Numbered from the stretch's first letter, positions 16,973 through 27,775 are shown. The stretch: DNA of 64,000 bases from Campylobacterales bacterium (GCA_026390115.1 JAPLGO010000038.1:291565-355564); one strand, 5' to 3'. The notes: generated by a model from the letters alone, not told the origin. Translations and numbers: made by a program.

Positions 16973-19386
16973 AACTGAGTAATTATGGTCAATTTCCTAC
17001 AGATATACCTGTAATAGCGGAGGATGAGCTTTTTTTATACCCATTTATGATTTCGCCGCTCTTTTTGAGCGATGAAAGCAACATAGAAGCTGCAACAAAA
17101 GCAATAAACGAGAACTCTTTAATAATCGTATGTTCAACCAAGCCTTCGCATGAGGGTGAAAGAAAATTTGATTCGCTCTATGACGCGGGTGTTGTGGGCT
17201 CAATTATGAGAAAAGTATCACTTCCCGATGGAAGAATAAAAGTTCTCTTTCAAGGCTTGGCAAGAGCTCAAATGCTTTATGAAACGCAAGAACATCCACT
17301 TGCTGCACATGTTAAAATTTTAGAAGCTACAAATACAAGCTCTCTAAAAATTGATGCAATTTTAGAGATAGTTCGTGAAAAAGTGAGAACACTCTCGGGT
17401 GTGAGCAACTATTTTCCCCCGGATCTGCTCAGAACAATAGAAGAAAACCATGACTATAACCGCATAATCGATTTGATATGCAGTACAGTGAAGCTCAAAA
17501 AAGAGCAGGCTTATAAACTCTTTGTTGAAACGGATACAGAGAAGAGATTTTTGCTTTTAATTGATTATCTTATAGAAGAGATAGAGGCGAACAAGCTTCA
17601 AAAAGAGATTCGCTCAAAGGTGCATACGCATATAGAAAAAGTGAATAAAGAGTACTTCCTGAAAGAGCAGTTGAAGCAGATTCAAAAAGAGTTGGGAGCA
17701 GATACGGCGAGAGAAGAGGAGCTTGACGAGTATAGAAAAAAATTAGAGGCAAAAAAAGAGAAGATGGGCAAGGATGCCTATAAAGAGATAGCAAAGCAGG
17801 TGGAGAGATTCTCACGCATGCACCCAGATTCTTCGGATGCTTCTATGACGCAAACCTATCTTGATTGGGTTTTAGAGATTCCTTTTGGAGATAAATCCAA
17901 AAAGGCTCTGAAAATTTCTGATGTTGAGACGCAGCTCGATAAAGATCACTTCTCCCTGGAAAAAGCAAAAAAAAGAATAGTGGAATATTTTGCCGTTAAA
18001 GAGCTTCTGGAGCTTCGAGGAGTGAGTAATCAACAAACGGCGGGGGCAATTCTGTGCTTTTTTGGACCTCCGGGGGTCGGTAAAACTTCTCTTGCTAACT
18101 CAATTGCTACGGCACTCAAACGTCCGCTCATTAGAATCGCACTTGGCGGGTTAGAGGATGTAAATGAGCTTCGCGGTCACAGAAGAACCTATGTCGGAGC
18201 GATGCCGGGGCGAATCACGCAAGGGCTGATTGATGCTAAAAAGATGAATCCTGTAATTGTTTTGGACGAGATAGACAAAGTAAGCCGCTCACAAAGGGGA
18301 GACCCGACTGCGGCACTTTTAGAAATTCTTGACCCTGAGCAGAATAAGGAGTTTAGAGATTATTATCTTAACTTTAACATCGATTTGAGCAATGTAATTT
18401 TTATTGCAACAGCAAACGATATTGGAAACATACCGACTCCTCTTCGCGATAGAATGGAATTTATTGCTGTAAGTTCATACACGCCTCAGGAGAAGTTTGA
18501 AATTGCTAAGAGATATTTGATTCCTCAAGAGTTGAAAAAACATGGTCTAAAAAATTCTGAAGTCAGTATCTCTCAACCCGCTTTAAAAGAACTGATCCAC
18601 AGCTATACCCGTGAAGCAGGTGTTAGAAATCTTCGCCGCCGTATAGCCGACATGTGCAGGAAAGTGGCTAAAGATATACTACAAAATCCAAAACTTGATA
18701 AAGTTTCGGTAAGTTTGAAGAATCTAAAAGAGTTCTTTGAGAAGAGCGTTTTTGAGATAGAAAAAACAGATAAAGTTCCTGTTGTCGGTGTTGTGAATGG
18801 ACTTGCATGGACAGCGGTCGGAGGTGATGTTCTTAAAATAGAGAGTATCCGCATCAAAGGCAAAGGCAATCTGCAGTTAACGGGCAGTCTGGGCGATGTT
18901 ATGAAAGAGTCGGCTAGAATTGCCATGAGCGTTGTTAAAACTCTCATTGATACAAAAAAGATAAAAATATCTCCTGAGAATATTCCTCTTACATTTGAGG
19001 AGACTAAAGATAATGTAGTGGTTGATCCGAGTGAAGTGTATAAAAGATATGATTTACACATACATGTCCCAGATGGAGCAACACCAAAAGATGGACCGAG
19101 TGCAGGCATCGCCATGGTGAGCGTCATTGCATCTATCTTGAGTTCACAGAAGATTCGTTCCGAGATTGCCATGACCGGCGAAGTCTCTTTAAGCGGAGAT
19201 GTTTTGCCTATCGGCGGACTCAAAGAGAAGCTTATCGCTGCTCATAAAGCAGGCATGACAAAAGTTCTGATTCCTGCAAAAAATTATGAGAGGGATTTAG
19301 AAGATATTCCAAAAGAGGTCAGAGAGGCTTTAGAAATTATTGGAGTGAGCAGGATAGAAGAAGTTTTAAAACAGATTTTAATTTGA
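16969..19386 (+). CDS. lon: ATP-dependent Lon protease
   Basis: Cytoplasmic AAA+ serine protease for misfolded and regulatory proteins. The N-terminal LON substrate domain covers residues 1-200, followed by a coiled-coil stretch. Walker A is GPPGVGKTS near residue 365 and Walker B VIVLDEIDK near 430. The C-terminal protease domain carries the catalytic Ser in DGPSAGIAM near 710 and the Lys in GGLKEKLIAAHKAG near 753. At 805 residues it is full length. It is co-transcribed with bamD and ends at a convergent junction containing the repeat at 19394-19530. Confidence 0.98.
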   Translation: MKLSNYGQFPTDIPVIAEDELFLYPFMISPLFLSDESNIEAATKAINENSLIIVCSTKPSHEGERKFDSLYDAGVVGSIMRKVSLPDGRIKVLFQGLARAQMLYETQEHPLAAHVKILEATNTSSLKIDAILEIVREKVRTLSGVSNYFPPDLLRTIEENHDYNRIIDLICSTVKLKKEQAYKLFVETDTEKRFLLLIDYLIEEIEANKLQKEIRSKVHTHIEKVNKEYFLKEQLKQIQKELGADTAREEELDEYRKKLEAKKEKMGKDAYKEIAKQVERFSRMHPDSSDASMTQTYLDWVLEIPFGDKSKKALKISDVETQLDKDHFSLEKAKKRIVEYFAVKELLELRGVSNQQTAGAILCFFGPPGVGKTSLANSIATALKRPLIRIALGGLEDVNELRGHRRTYVGAMPGRITQGLIDAKKMNPVIVLDEIDKVSRSQRGDPTAALLEILDPEQNKEFRDYYLNFNIDLSNVIFIATANDIGNIPTPLRDRMEFIAVSSYTPQEKFEIAKRYLIPQELKKHGLKNSEVSISQPALKELIHSYTREAGVRNLRRRIADMCRKVAKDILQNPKLDKVSVSLKNLKEFFEKSVFEIEKTDKVPVVGVVNGLAWTAVGGDVLKIESIRIKGKGNLQLTGSLGDVMKESARIAMSVVKTLIDTKKIKISPENIPLTFEETKDNVVVDPSEVYKRYDLHIHVPDGATPKDGPSAGIAMVSVIASILSSQKIRSEIAMTGEVSLSGDVLPIGGLKEKLIAAHKAGMTKVLIPAKNYERDLEDIPKEVREALEIIGVSRIEEVLKQILI

Positions 19387-19393
19387 GGTTATG

Positions 19394-19530
19394 CACTAAA
19401 ACGAATAAAAGAGGAGAATCGCTCGCGAAGCGATGTTTCTTAGAGGCAGGGACAAATGTCCCTCCAACCTCCTAAAGCTACGAAAACAAGCGAAGTGCTT
19501 TTCACAAAGCGAGAATGTTTCTTTAGTAAA
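19394..19530. repeat. Intergenic palindromic repeat, copy B, at convergent lon/kinase ends
   Basis: The fullest copy. It starts CACTAAAACGAA (as in copy A), continues with a hairpin AATCGCTCGCGAAGCGAT, then a palindrome GGGACAAATGTCCC at 19449-19462, then a stretch with AAAGCTACGAAAACAAGCGA and CAAAGCGAGAATGTTTCTTT. The last 80 bases align closely with copy C (27692-27775). No coding potential is seen in the element. Confidence 0.8.
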
Positions 19531-19583
19531 ACTTTATTTTTCGAGATTTGAAGGTATTAAACGCAAGCCATTAGTTCTAGTCT

Positions 19584-22097
19584 CTATCTTCTAATCAACC
19601 TTTCAAACAAGACTTTCATTGAATCTTTATTAATTACATTGTGAATCACTTCATCAAAAGAGGCATCTAACAGAGGGTCGTCCTGTGTTGAAGGGTTGTA
19701 TATTAAAACAAGTCTTGTGTCAAGTATTAAACTCTCTCTTAACTCTTTTGCTCTGTCAGCAAAAAGAGCCATATTAACATTTTCAAACTCTTTATCAAAG
19801 AGAACAATTTTATAGATAGAAGATGCCATAAGTTTATCCAGCTCATCCTTTGTGCCGGCAAAATCATAAGAGTAGCCCAAAGATTTTAGTATCTGAATAT
19901 AAAGCTTTGATTCAAAAGAACTTTTTTTAACAAGAAGAACATCCGCTTTGTAGCTAGGTTTTTCATCTTTTTTTATTAGTGCTTGATGTGGTGTAACAAT
20001 TTTTTTTGGTTCAGTCGGTATCTTATGAAAACTTTCTTCCGTAATTATCTGTATATTATCAAGATCATCCTCTGTTTCAATGATTTCTGAAACTATTTTT
20101 GCTGCTTTTTTTATTGCGGGAACCGCCTCTGCAATTTTTTTATCAATTATATGTTCAGATAAATAGTGATTAAGAAGAGAGATTATTTCATTGCGGACTA
20201 ACGGCTTGGATGTATATTCATCTAGTCCTGCCTGTATAAATTTATCTCTGTCATCTTTAAGCGCATTGGCAGTCAATGCAATAATAGGCACATGCGGCAG
20301 ATTAGAATCTTTTTCATGCTTTAAAATCTCTTTTGTAGCTTCAAGTCCATCAAGAAGCGGCATCTGAATATCCATAAAAATCAGATCAAAATTTTCATCT
20401 TTTCTTTTTTGGACTGCTTCAAGGCCATTTTTGGCAATTGTTACAGTTAATCCTAACTCTTCAAGTGTTCTTTTGATTAATTTTTGGTTAATTACATTAT
20501 CTTCTGCAACTAAAATATCTGCTCTGATTTTTTTCAATGTCTTAGGAATAGGTGCTGCATTCATGAGAGACCTATTATCAAGTAAATGCTGTTTCATGAA
20601 GGTTGAAAGAATATTTTTTATTTTTGAAGCATTTAACGGCTCATATATTGTCTTAAATATATTCAAATTTAAAGAGTTTATTTTCTTCATATGTGAAGAT
20701 TTTGTGAGTACAATAAGTTTCTGAGGCAGAGATGAATAGTGAGAGAGTATATTTTCAGCAGTATAATCATAGTCAACAAAGAGAAGGTCATATTTCTCTT
20801 TGTTTTGAATATTTATCAACTCATCCATGTCTTTAAATATTGCATACTCTACCCCGTAGTAGGTTAAATAATCATGAAGATACTTCTCTTGGATTTTCGT
20901 ATTATCTGTATTTTTGAAGATTAAAGCCTTAATGGCGCTAAAATCATTTTCTTCATCTTCGGCAGTCGCATTGAGCTCTTCAAAGTCAATTTGAAAGGAG
21001 AATGTTGCTCCATGTCCGCTCTCGCTGTAAAGGCGTAGTTTGCCACCCATAAGCTCAACAAATTTACTTGAAATTGTCAGTCCGAGACCTACACCATTGT
21101 ATTTGCGCGTAATGGAATTATCCGCTTGTGTGAATGCCTCAAATATTTTAGATTTCTGCTCTTCGGTTATACCAATACCGTTGTCTTGAACTTCAAATTT
21201 AACTCTGGCAACCCCATCTTTTGCCTCAAGCCTATGAATATTTACATTTATTGAACCTGCGTAAGGGGTGAATTTAGCAGCATTAGAGAGCAGATTTATT
21301 AAAATCTCTTTAATTTTTGTTATGTCACCTTTGAGCAGGTACTTTAATTTAGGGTCAATAAAAAATCCTAACTCAATATGCTTCTCAGCGGCTTTCACTG
21401 CATAGATTTCTACAATATTCTCGAACTCTTCAATAGGATTGAATACTACCTCTTCAAGTTCAAGATTTTTGCTCTCAATTTTTGAAAAATCAAGAATATT
21501 ATTTATAATTTCAAGAAGGTTTTGCGAACTTGTTTCAACAATATCAACAAACTCAAGTTGCTCTTCCCTTAGTCCTGTATTTTTTAAAAGCTCCGCAAAA
21601 CCAACTATGCCATTCAGTGGTGTTCTTATTTCATGAGACATATTTGCTAAAAATATAGATTTTGCTTCATTTGCTTCTTGAGCTGCCTTTTTGTCCTCGT
21701 AGGTTTGAGCAACAATTGTTTTTAATAAGGTGTACGCAGCAAACATGCCGCTTTGGGAGTTAAGGTTTATTCCTGCGATATGACCGCTGTGCTCTTTATT
21801 AATTGTATTTAATACAGCTTTCAGATTTTCTCTGTTGAATGAAATTTCTTCTGATATAAAATAGCCGACAACCGCCAAAACAACTGTTACAAACCATGTG
21901 ATAAGTGAAAGTATAAAAAAATTTAAAGCCTGTTTTTGAATATCAGCTATCAAAACTTTATCAACAACTTTTATCTGTTCGTCGATGGATTTGAATATTG
22001 AATAAGATTCATAAAGATAGTAAGATGTGATTGAAAACAGAATAGTCAAAAGCAGTATTCCTACAAATTGCAGTCTATTTTGTTTCCACAGTTTCAT
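19584..22097 (-). CDS. Hybrid sensor histidine kinase with three receiver-like domains
   Basis: 837 residues. Two transmembrane helices at about 8-29 and 55-83 flank a very short periplasmic loop, so sensing is probably in the membrane or cytoplasm. HisKA carries the phospho-His near residue 154 in [11 protein letters not shown]. HATPase motifs are [16 protein letters not shown] and GVGLGLTIS. Then come a degenerate receiver (about 390-500), a canonical receiver (about 525-640: VAEDNVINQ, phospho-Asp in [11 protein letters not shown]) and a second degenerate receiver (about 725-837) lacking the acidic pocket. It begins three bases after the HPt gene ends, so the two are one operon and one phosphorelay. 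The signal and output are unknown. Confidence 0.9.
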   Translation of the reverse strand: MKLWKQNRLQFVGILLLTILFSITSYYLYESYSIFKSIDEQIKVVDKVLIADIQKQALNFFILSLITWFVTVVLAVVGYFISEEISFNRENLKAVLNTINKEHSGHIAGINLNSQSGMFAAYTLLKTIVAQTYEDKKAAQEANEAKSIFLANMSHEIRTPLNGIVGFAELLKNTGLREEQLEFVDIVETSSQNLLEIINNILDFSKIESKNLELEEVVFNPIEEFENIVEIYAVKAAEKHIELGFFIDPKLKYLLKGDITKIKEILINLLSNAAKFTPYAGSINVNIHRLEAKDGVARVKFEVQDNGIGITEEQKSKIFEAFTQADNSITRKYNGVGLGLTISSKFVELMGGKLRLYSESGHGATFSFQIDFEELNATAEDEENDFSAIKALIFKNTDNTKIQEKYLHDYLTYYGVEYAIFKDMDELINIQNKEKYDLLFVDYDYTAENILSHYSSLPQKLIVLTKSSHMKKINSLNLNIFKTIYEPLNASKIKNILSTFMKQHLLDNRSLMNAAPIPKTLKKIRADILVAEDNVINQKLIKRTLEELGLTVTIAKNGLEAVQKRKDENFDLIFMDIQMPLLDGLEATKEILKHEKDSNLPHVPIIALTANALKDDRDKFIQAGLDEYTSKPLVRNEIISLLNHYLSEHIIDKKIAEAVPAIKKAAKIVSEIIETEDDLDNIQIITEESFHKIPTEPKKIVTPHQALIKKDEKPSYKADVLLVKKSSFESKLYIQILKSLGYSYDFAGTKDELDKLMASSIYKIVLFDKEFENVNMALFADRAKELRESLILDTRLVLIYNPSTQDDPLLDASFDEVIHNVINKDSMKVLFERLIRR

Positions 22098-22100
22098 ATG

Positions 22101-23693
22101 TCAGCTCTCAGTTTTAGAAATTTGAGAAAGTAATGTATCAATCTGCATTATAGTTTTTTTTGCTACTTCCATGTTGTCTGTATTCATAAGTGTCTCTAGC
22201 TCAGCTGTTAAATCAGAAATTCTCATGTTATCGCTCATCCCTTTTAGTTTGATGGCATTTACTTTACACATGCTGAGATTGTTGGACTCTATTGCACTGT
22301 GAATAGAGTTGCATAGAACTTTGCTCTCCAAAATATAATCTTCAAAAAGTTCACAAAAAGTTTCATCATCCAATCCTATTTCAGCCGCAGCCTGCTTTTT
22401 ATTGTATGTTATCTCTTTGGCTGTTTCTTCGAATATTTGTTCGATCTTTGGGCTGTCTTCAATTTTTGGAGCCTCGATAACATCTTCTTTGAAGCTGATA
22501 ATTAAATCATCATCTTCTACTTTTATCTCATGAGACGGTTTTGCCTCCAGTGGAGTATCATCTTTAAAAGCGACAACAAAATCATCGTCGTTACTTTCTT
22601 GAATTTTTATCTCTTTCGTCGGCTCTGCTTTAATCGGTTCCTCTTTTTTTGGTGGTGCACTTTTTTTGTGCAGATAAACCTCTTCTCCGGAGAGTTTCGC
22701 GATTATTTTATAAAATATCTCTAAATTTAATTTGATTTCAGTGAGATTATCCGATGTGTTTATAGTTGTTAAAACATCTAAAGCGTCTTCTATCCTTAAA
22801 TTGCTGGCAACCCCTTTGAGTTTATGAGATAATATTTTTATATGAGCTATATCCCCATTTTCCAATGCGTTGTAAAGCTCATCCTTAAACTCTTTTGTTT
22901 GGACGATAAAATCCTCAATGAACTCTTCAATTAAATCAATAGGTAATCCCAACTCGCTCGATGCTATTTTTGGGTCATAGTAGTAGTCTCCGTTAAATTC
23001 ATCTTCGATTTTCTGCACAACCTCTTTGTTCTTCTCTTTTATCTCTTCATTGTAAATAAACTCATCTATATGTGTTGAATCGCCAACATTTATTTCATTA
23101 CTAACACTTGCTTTTTCAGGGAGAACCTGAATAGGAATCGGCTCTATAACAATTTTGTTTAAGGTAGTGTCTTCTAAAATTTTCAGGGCTTCAGGAACTT
23201 TCGGAATTTCAATGTCTGGAATTTTTTCAACAACGAGTTCAGTAGTTTTTGGAGTAGCAATTTCTTGAATTTCATCAGAATTTTTTATTATATTAGGAGG
23301 TTTATTTTGCATGCTAGGGGCTGTTTTATTAAAAGTGCTACTGCTGGAAATATCTTCTTGATTGCCTAGTTCTCTCAAATTTTGCAGAGTGACCATGTAG
23401 GCTTTTGAAGAGGGTTTGTCATTGAGATAGAGAGTTTTTATAGTCAAATTGCATCTGAAGGTTTTAGAGTTCACACATATAAGAGCTTTTTGGCTCTCGG
23501 AGTCATCTGCGCACTCCACAAAATCTATCCAGTGAACATGTTTAAAATTATGTACAAATCCAGGTTCTCTCACAAAAAAATCAGCAAAATCGCCTGTTTG
23601 AGCTAAAAGAGCAGAGAGGTCTGTAAAGCCGAGAATTTTTAAATCTTGTTCGTCCATGCCAACGAACTCTTTTTTATAATTATATATTAGCAT
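22101..23693 (-). CDS. Double HPt-domain phosphotransfer protein with N-terminal PAS-like region
   Basis: 530 residues. Residues 1-110 resemble a PAS-type sensor segment. A low-complexity linker rich in Glu, Pro and Ile follows. Two HPt-like four-helix modules lie near 235-330 and 430-525. The first has the phosphate-accepting histidine in LSHKLKGVASNLRI (about residue 290). The second reads NAIKLKGMSDNMRI at the same place, so Ile replaces the histidine and this module should not accept phosphate. It is transcribed before, and with, the hybrid kinase and probably exchanges phosphate with the kinase's middle receiver. No DNA-binding output gene is adjacent. Confidence 0.82.
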   Translation of the reverse strand: MLIYNYKKEFVGMDEQDLKILGFTDLSALLAQTGDFADFFVREPGFVHNFKHVHWIDFVECADDSESQKALICVNSKTFRCNLTIKTLYLNDKPSSKAYMVTLQNLRELGNQEDISSSSTFNKTAPSMQNKPPNIIKNSDEIQEIATPKTTELVVEKIPDIEIPKVPEALKILEDTTLNKIVIEPIPIQVLPEKASVSNEINVGDSTHIDEFIYNEEIKEKNKEVVQKIEDEFNGDYYYDPKIASSELGLPIDLIEEFIEDFIVQTKEFKDELYNALENGDIAHIKILSHKLKGVASNLRIEDALDVLTTINTSDNLTEIKLNLEIFYKIIAKLSGEEVYLHKKSAPPKKEEPIKAEPTKEIKIQESNDDDFVVAFKDDTPLEAKPSHEIKVEDDDLIISFKEDVIEAPKIEDSPKIEQIFEETAKEITYNKKQAAAEIGLDDETFCELFEDYILESKVLCNSIHSAIESNNLSMCKVNAIKLKGMSDNMRISDLTAELETLMNTDNMEVAKKTIMQIDTLLSQISKTES

Positions 23694-23818
23694 CCGCTTT
23701 TCCTACTTTTTATCATTTAAAAAACCCTCGTAATATACCATTCAAATGGATGAGTTTGTCTGAATGCATAACATTAGATACAAGTTCAAAATATATCATA
23801 ATAGAATAAAAATCAAAC

Positions 23819-25621
23819 TTAGTTATAAATTTTTTTGATTTCGTTTGCATCGCTTAGATTTAAAATCGCGGCTATTTCTAAGACGCTTAAGTCTTTCAGA
23901 GCCTCAAATGTTCCAAAGTGATTAAGCAGTTTTCTTACCTTGGCTTGCGAGATTCCATGCAACGCTAAAAGCTGACTTTCATGGTCAAGTTTGAGTTTTG
24001 TTTTTTTATGAAATCCTATCGCACATCTATGCGCCTCATCTCTAAGATTTTGTACAAACTGGAGTCTTTTATCGCTGTTTTTCAGTTCAAAACTTTTCTC
24101 TTTTGTGTGCAAAATATCATTCGCTTTGCCTTTTGCACGATGGGACTTTGCATCGATTTTCTCTTTTGAGATGGCGATAACATCTATAAAAACACCATGG
24201 GAATCTATGATTTCACATGCCAACTTTAAAAGCGTTGTCCCCCCGTCAATGATCCATAAATCAGGCGGTGAATTTTTTGAAAAACTCTCCACTCTTCTTG
24301 ATAGCGTCTCCCGCATCTGGGCATACTCGTCTTTTGCTTCGAGATGGTAGGTTCTGTAGCTTTTTTTGTCAAACTGTCCGTTTTCATAAACTACCATTGC
24401 TCCTACGGTTGCAACTCCTGACATGTGGGAGTTGTCAAAAACTTCGATGCGTGAGGGAATTCTCTCTAAAGATAATAGCTCTTTGAGCTCTTGTAAAACT
24501 GGATTGTTTTCTTTTTTTGTATCCCCTTTTAAAAGCTCATTTGCATTTAAAACCGCCAAATCAATAAGATGTTTTTTATCTCCTCTCTGAGGCACTTTTA
24601 TCTCGGCATTTTTTTCAAATAGCGTGTTTAAATGCTCCTCTATAATTTCCAAAGATTCAAATTTTTTGGCGATTAAAATTGGTGCAATGATGGGCGGTTT
24701 TTCATTCGCATAAAACTCCATGAGAACTCTTTGGTAAAACTCATCTTCGTCGTAGCCGTCATTGATTTGAATAAAGTCATGCGAAGAGGAGATGATTTTG
24801 CCGCCTCTCATAAATATCCTTACAACTACCGCTCTCGTCAGGCTGTTTTGCACTACAAAAATATCGTAGTTCTCATCACTTGCAAAATCTATCTCACTCT
24901 TTATCTCGGAGCGGGAGATTCTCTCGCAGCGGTCTCGAAGCTCTGCCGCCTCCTCAAAACGCAAATTTTCAGCATAAAATTCCATTTTCTCTTGAAGCGT
25001 TTTTATGAGAAATTTTTTATTTACGATGAGCTCTTTTGCTAAATCCAACTCTTTTTTGTATTTTTCTTGTGGAACCACCAGCTCACATGGAGCAAAACAT
25101 TTATCTATCTGATGATAAAGACACATCTTCTTTGATTTCAGGCAGGATTTTTTTTGGACAAGTTTGCATATCTCATAAATGGAGTCTAAAATATCTCTAG
25201 CGCCAACCGAATAAGGACCAAAATAGGTAATGTCAGAGCTTTTAATCACTCTTCTTGTAATCTCAAACCGCGGAAACTCTACGGAGTTGTCGATGTAAAT
25301 GTAAGGGTAGGTTTTATCATCCCGAAGTAGAATATTGTACTTCGGATGGAGCTGTTTGATGAGTGAGTTTTCTAAGATAAGTGCGTCATGCTCGGAGTTA
25401 ACGACGATGTAATTCAGAGAGATAGTCTGATTAATCATCTTTGTAATTCTGAGAGAGAGGTTGGAATTCGCTTTTATTTGGGGAGTGAATACAAAATAGC
25501 TTTTCACTCTTTTGTAGAGATTTTTTGCTTTTCCGACATAAAGAAGATGCCCCTCTTTGTCAAAATATTGGTAAATTCCAGCACTTTGAGGCAGTTGTTT
25601 TATCGTCTCTTCTAGGGTCAT
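23819..25621 (-). CDS. uvrC: Excinuclease ABC subunit C
   Basis: Makes both incisions in nucleotide excision repair with UvrA and UvrB. The GIY-YIG nuclease domain at residues 12-95 contains SAGIYQYFD and [14 protein letters not shown]. The UVR motif near 200-235 ([20 protein letters not shown]) contacts UvrB. The RNase H-like endonuclease domain contains [12 protein letters not shown] and WIIDGG, and a C-terminal helix-hairpin-helix lies at 550-600. Length 600 is normal. Its start overlaps the end of dciA by four bases. Confidence 0.96.
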   Translation of the reverse strand: MTLEETIKQLPQSAGIYQYFDKEGHLLYVGKAKNLYKRVKSYFVFTPQIKANSNLSLRITKMINQTISLNYIVVNSEHDALILENSLIKQLHPKYNILLRDDKTYPYIYIDNSVEFPRFEITRRVIKSSDITYFGPYSVGARDILDSIYEICKLVQKKSCLKSKKMCLYHQIDKCFAPCELVVPQEKYKKELDLAKELIVNKKFLIKTLQEKMEFYAENLRFEEAAELRDRCERISRSEIKSEIDFASDENYDIFVVQNSLTRAVVVRIFMRGGKIISSSHDFIQINDGYDEDEFYQRVLMEFYANEKPPIIAPILIAKKFESLEIIEEHLNTLFEKNAEIKVPQRGDKKHLIDLAVLNANELLKGDTKKENNPVLQELKELLSLERIPSRIEVFDNSHMSGVATVGAMVVYENGQFDKKSYRTYHLEAKDEYAQMRETLSRRVESFSKNSPPDLWIIDGGTTLLKLACEIIDSHGVFIDVIAISKEKIDAKSHRAKGKANDILHTKEKSFELKNSDKRLQFVQNLRDEAHRCAIGFHKKTKLKLDHESQLLALHGISQAKVRKLLNHFGTFEALKDLSVLEIAAILNLSDANEIKKIYN

Positions 25622-26055
25622 TTTTTGGCTTTTATAATATTTTGAATTGACATTACAAGAGTTCTAAGCCTCTCATCCTCTATCTCGACGGTAAATTCTC
25701 CGGTCGCTCTCTCTGGGTATCGCATCACTTTATGCTCTGTTTCGACTGCCTTTTTTATCGGCGTGTGGGTTACAAATGCTTTGATGTCGTTTATAAGGGT
25801 CTCTTTGCATTCTTCGGGCATCAGAAACTTTAAAGCACTTTTAATACTTTGTATATTATTATCGAATTCTTGTTTACCGGCAGGATGTGAGAGAACGAAA
25901 AAGAGTGTGTCGTTTTTAATGTATGCAAACTTTATCATCCTTTGCAAAGCGGGTATAAAAACAGACTCGATTCTCTTTATACATTTGTATTTTGAGAGTT
26001 TAGAAAATTGAGGTTTATTTTGAATAGAATTAATAATTTGACTAGCATTTTTCAT
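25618..26055 (-). CDS. dciA: DUF721/DciA-family protein
   Basis: 145 residues resembling DciA (DUF721), the ancestral replicative-helicase loader or operator found where DnaC is absent. The region [45 protein letters not shown] corresponds to the KH-like fold, with the family pattern of a basic helix followed by strands. The C-terminal half is less conserved. Translation is coupled to uvrC by a four-base overlap. Its 5' end overlaps, head to head, the small lipoprotein gene starting at 26020. Assignment is from pattern recognition only. Confidence 0.65.
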   Translation of the reverse strand: MKNASQIINSIQNKPQFSKLSKYKCIKRIESVFIPALQRMIKFAYIKNDTLFFVLSHPAGKQEFDNNIQSIKSALKFLMPEECKETLINDIKAFVTHTPIKKAVETEHKVMRYPERATGEFTVEIEDERLRTLVMSIQNIIKAKK

Positions 26056-26187
26056 CTAGCAATTATAGCAATGTTTTTGTTAAGTTTGAATGGCTGCGGA
26101 TATAAAAAAGCACCCTACTATTTAGAAGATGCCCCAAAAGCAGATGAAAACGTCAAGTTTACTATAAAACAGCCGGTTGAAAAATGA
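26020..26187 (+). CDS. Small LptM-like lipoprotein
   Basis: A 55-residue frame from TTG 26020, with GAGG six bases upstream (26010-26013), to TGA 26187. A hydrophobic stretch LAIIAMFLLSL leads to a lipobox-like LNGC, then CGYKKAPYYLEDAPKADENV. The CGYKK...YY pattern straight after the lipidated cysteine is that of LptM/YifL-type small lipoproteins, which in E. coli assist LptD maturation. TTG 26038 is an alternative start (49 residues). The stop overlaps the nadB ATG in ATGA, supporting a real coupled gene. The N-terminal part overlaps dciA on the other strand. Confidence 0.65.
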   Translation: MNRINNLTSIFHLAIIAMFLLSLNGCGYKKAPYYLEDAPKADENVKFTIKQPVEK

Positions 26188-27638
26188 TGCAGTATGATGT
26201 AATTATTATAGGTGCAGGAGTTTCAGGACTTTACGCTGCCCTCAAACTTCCAAAAGAGAAAAAAGTACTTATTATTAACAAAAGAGAGACCTTTAAGTGT
26301 AACAGCTTTTATGCTCAGGGTGGTGTCGCTCTTGCCCGTGATGAATCAGATGTTCCGGCACATATAAAAGATACACTCGAAGCAGGTTCAGGGCTTTGCT
26401 GTGAAAATGCTGTGGATGTTTTATCTAAAAATTCGAGATTGGTTATTGATGATTTAATCAATAGAGGCTTTGAGTTTGATAAAGACAGAGAGGGAAATCT
26501 GCTCTATACAAAAGAAGCAGCCCACTCTACCGAAAGAATCTTGCATGCGGGCGGCGATGCGACGGGGAGGTACATGCACCTCTTCTTGCTGGAACAAAAT
26601 CCGCATGCCATGCTGAGTGATGCAAGAGTAGTTGATTTGCTTATAAGAGATGGTGAGTGCTATGGTGTTACCGTGCTTGACCACAGAGAGCGAAGAAATA
26701 TCTATGCAAAAGATGTGATTATAGCAAGCGGAGGTGTGGGTTCTCTTTACGAGTTTCATACTAATGCACCATGTATCAGTGCCGATTTGCAGGGTTTGTG
26801 TGTTTTAAAAGGGATAGAATTAGAGAGAATGGAGATGCTGCAGTTTCATCCGACTGTTTTTGTCGATAGCAACAATGCACAAAAGATGCTTCTTACAGAG
26901 GCTTTAAGAGGCGAGGGTGCGACCATAGAAGATGAGAGCGGGCGAAGATTTTTGTTTGATTATGATGAGAGGGGAGAGCTGGCTTCAAGAGACATTGTGA
27001 GCAAAGCCATCTTTGAACATAGCAAGCAGACGGGCATGCAGACCTATTTATCTCTTGAAAATTTTGACCATGTCTATTTCACCCATAGGTTTCCAAATAT
27101 TTATAAAAACTTGCAAGTTCTGGGCTACGCAGTTCCAAAGGACAGAGTGCCTATCTCTCCAGCTTTTCACTATGCCATAGGCGGAATTAAAACCGATTTA
27201 CATGGAAGAGTTCCGGGAGTGAAATCTCTCTATGCCATAGGCGAGGTCGCATCTACAAAGGTGCATGGGGCAAACAGACTTGCTTCAAATTCACTTTTGG
27301 AGGGTTTGGTTTTTGCGAAAGAGGCGGTAGAAGATATTTTGAATACTCCGCATGAAACCAAAAAGTTTGTAGAATTTCCTGTGGGTGATGAGGTGATGAG
27401 CCTTAAAGAGGACAAAGAGAAGAAGAATCTGCTTCGTAAAATCATGTGGGAGAATGTCTCCATAGTACGAACAAAAAAGGGTTTAATCAAAGCGTTGGAA
27501 GAGATTAACAGGATGCTTGATGAAAAAATCGGTAAACTGCTCAAATTCCGCCTTCTTACCGCAAAAGAGATAGTTCTTTCAGCACTTGCAAGAGAGGAAT
27601 CTGTCGGAGTTCACTACAGAGCTGATGTTACGCATTAA
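26184..27638 (+). CDS. nadB: L-aspartate oxidase
   Basis: FAD enzyme that oxidises aspartate to iminoaspartate for de novo NAD synthesis; quinolinate synthase (nadA) would use the product. The N-terminal dinucleotide motif is IIIGAGVSGLYAAL (residues 6-19). FYAQGGVALARDESD and HSTERILHAGGDATGR are typical, as are MLQFHPTVF, SRDIVSKAI and PAFHYAIGGIKTD. GANRLASNSLLEGLVFAKEA marks the end of the FAD domain and a helical C-terminus follows. 484 residues. It overlaps the small lipoprotein gene by four bases and converges on the antiporter gene. Confidence 0.95.
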   Translation: MMQYDVIIIGAGVSGLYAALKLPKEKKVLIINKRETFKCNSFYAQGGVALARDESDVPAHIKDTLEAGSGLCCENAVDVLSKNSRLVIDDLINRGFEFDKDREGNLLYTKEAAHSTERILHAGGDATGRYMHLFLLEQNPHAMLSDARVVDLLIRDGECYGVTVLDHRERRNIYAKDVIIASGGVGSLYEFHTNAPCISADLQGLCVLKGIELERMEMLQFHPTVFVDSNNAQKMLLTEALRGEGATIEDESGRRFLFDYDERGELASRDIVSKAIFEHSKQTGMQTYLSLENFDHVYFTHRFPNIYKNLQVLGYAVPKDRVPISPAFHYAIGGIKTDLHGRVPGVKSLYAIGEVASTKVHGANRLASNSLLEGLVFAKEAVEDILNTPHETKKFVEFPVGDEVMSLKEDKEKKNLLRKIMWENVSIVRTKKGLIKALEEINRMLDEKIGKLLKFRLLTAKEIVLSALAREESVGVHYRADVTH

Positions 27639-27691
27639 ATGAGCACCCGTGTGTTCTATGCCATATAAAAGCACAGAATAAAGCTTATTAA

Positions 27692-27775
27692 TGGCAGGAA
27701 CGATTCGTCCCTGGCAACCCTTAAAGCTACAAAACAAGAGAATCGCTTTTCGCAAAGCGAAAATGTTTCTTTAGA
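27692..27775. repeat. Intergenic palindromic repeat, copy C, at convergent nadB/antiporter ends
   Basis: Aligns along its whole length with 19445-19527: GGCAGG, a GTCCCT palindrome arm, AAAGCTAC, AAAACAAG, then AAAGCGA and AATGTTTCTTTAG. A hairpin pairs GAATCGCTTT with AAAGCGAAAATG around CGC. The base changes between copies lie mostly in paired arms. Confidence 0.8.

Noticed and set aside
18603..19223. A 206-residue minus-strand frame inside lon
   Set aside because: Antisense shadow of the conserved protease domain.
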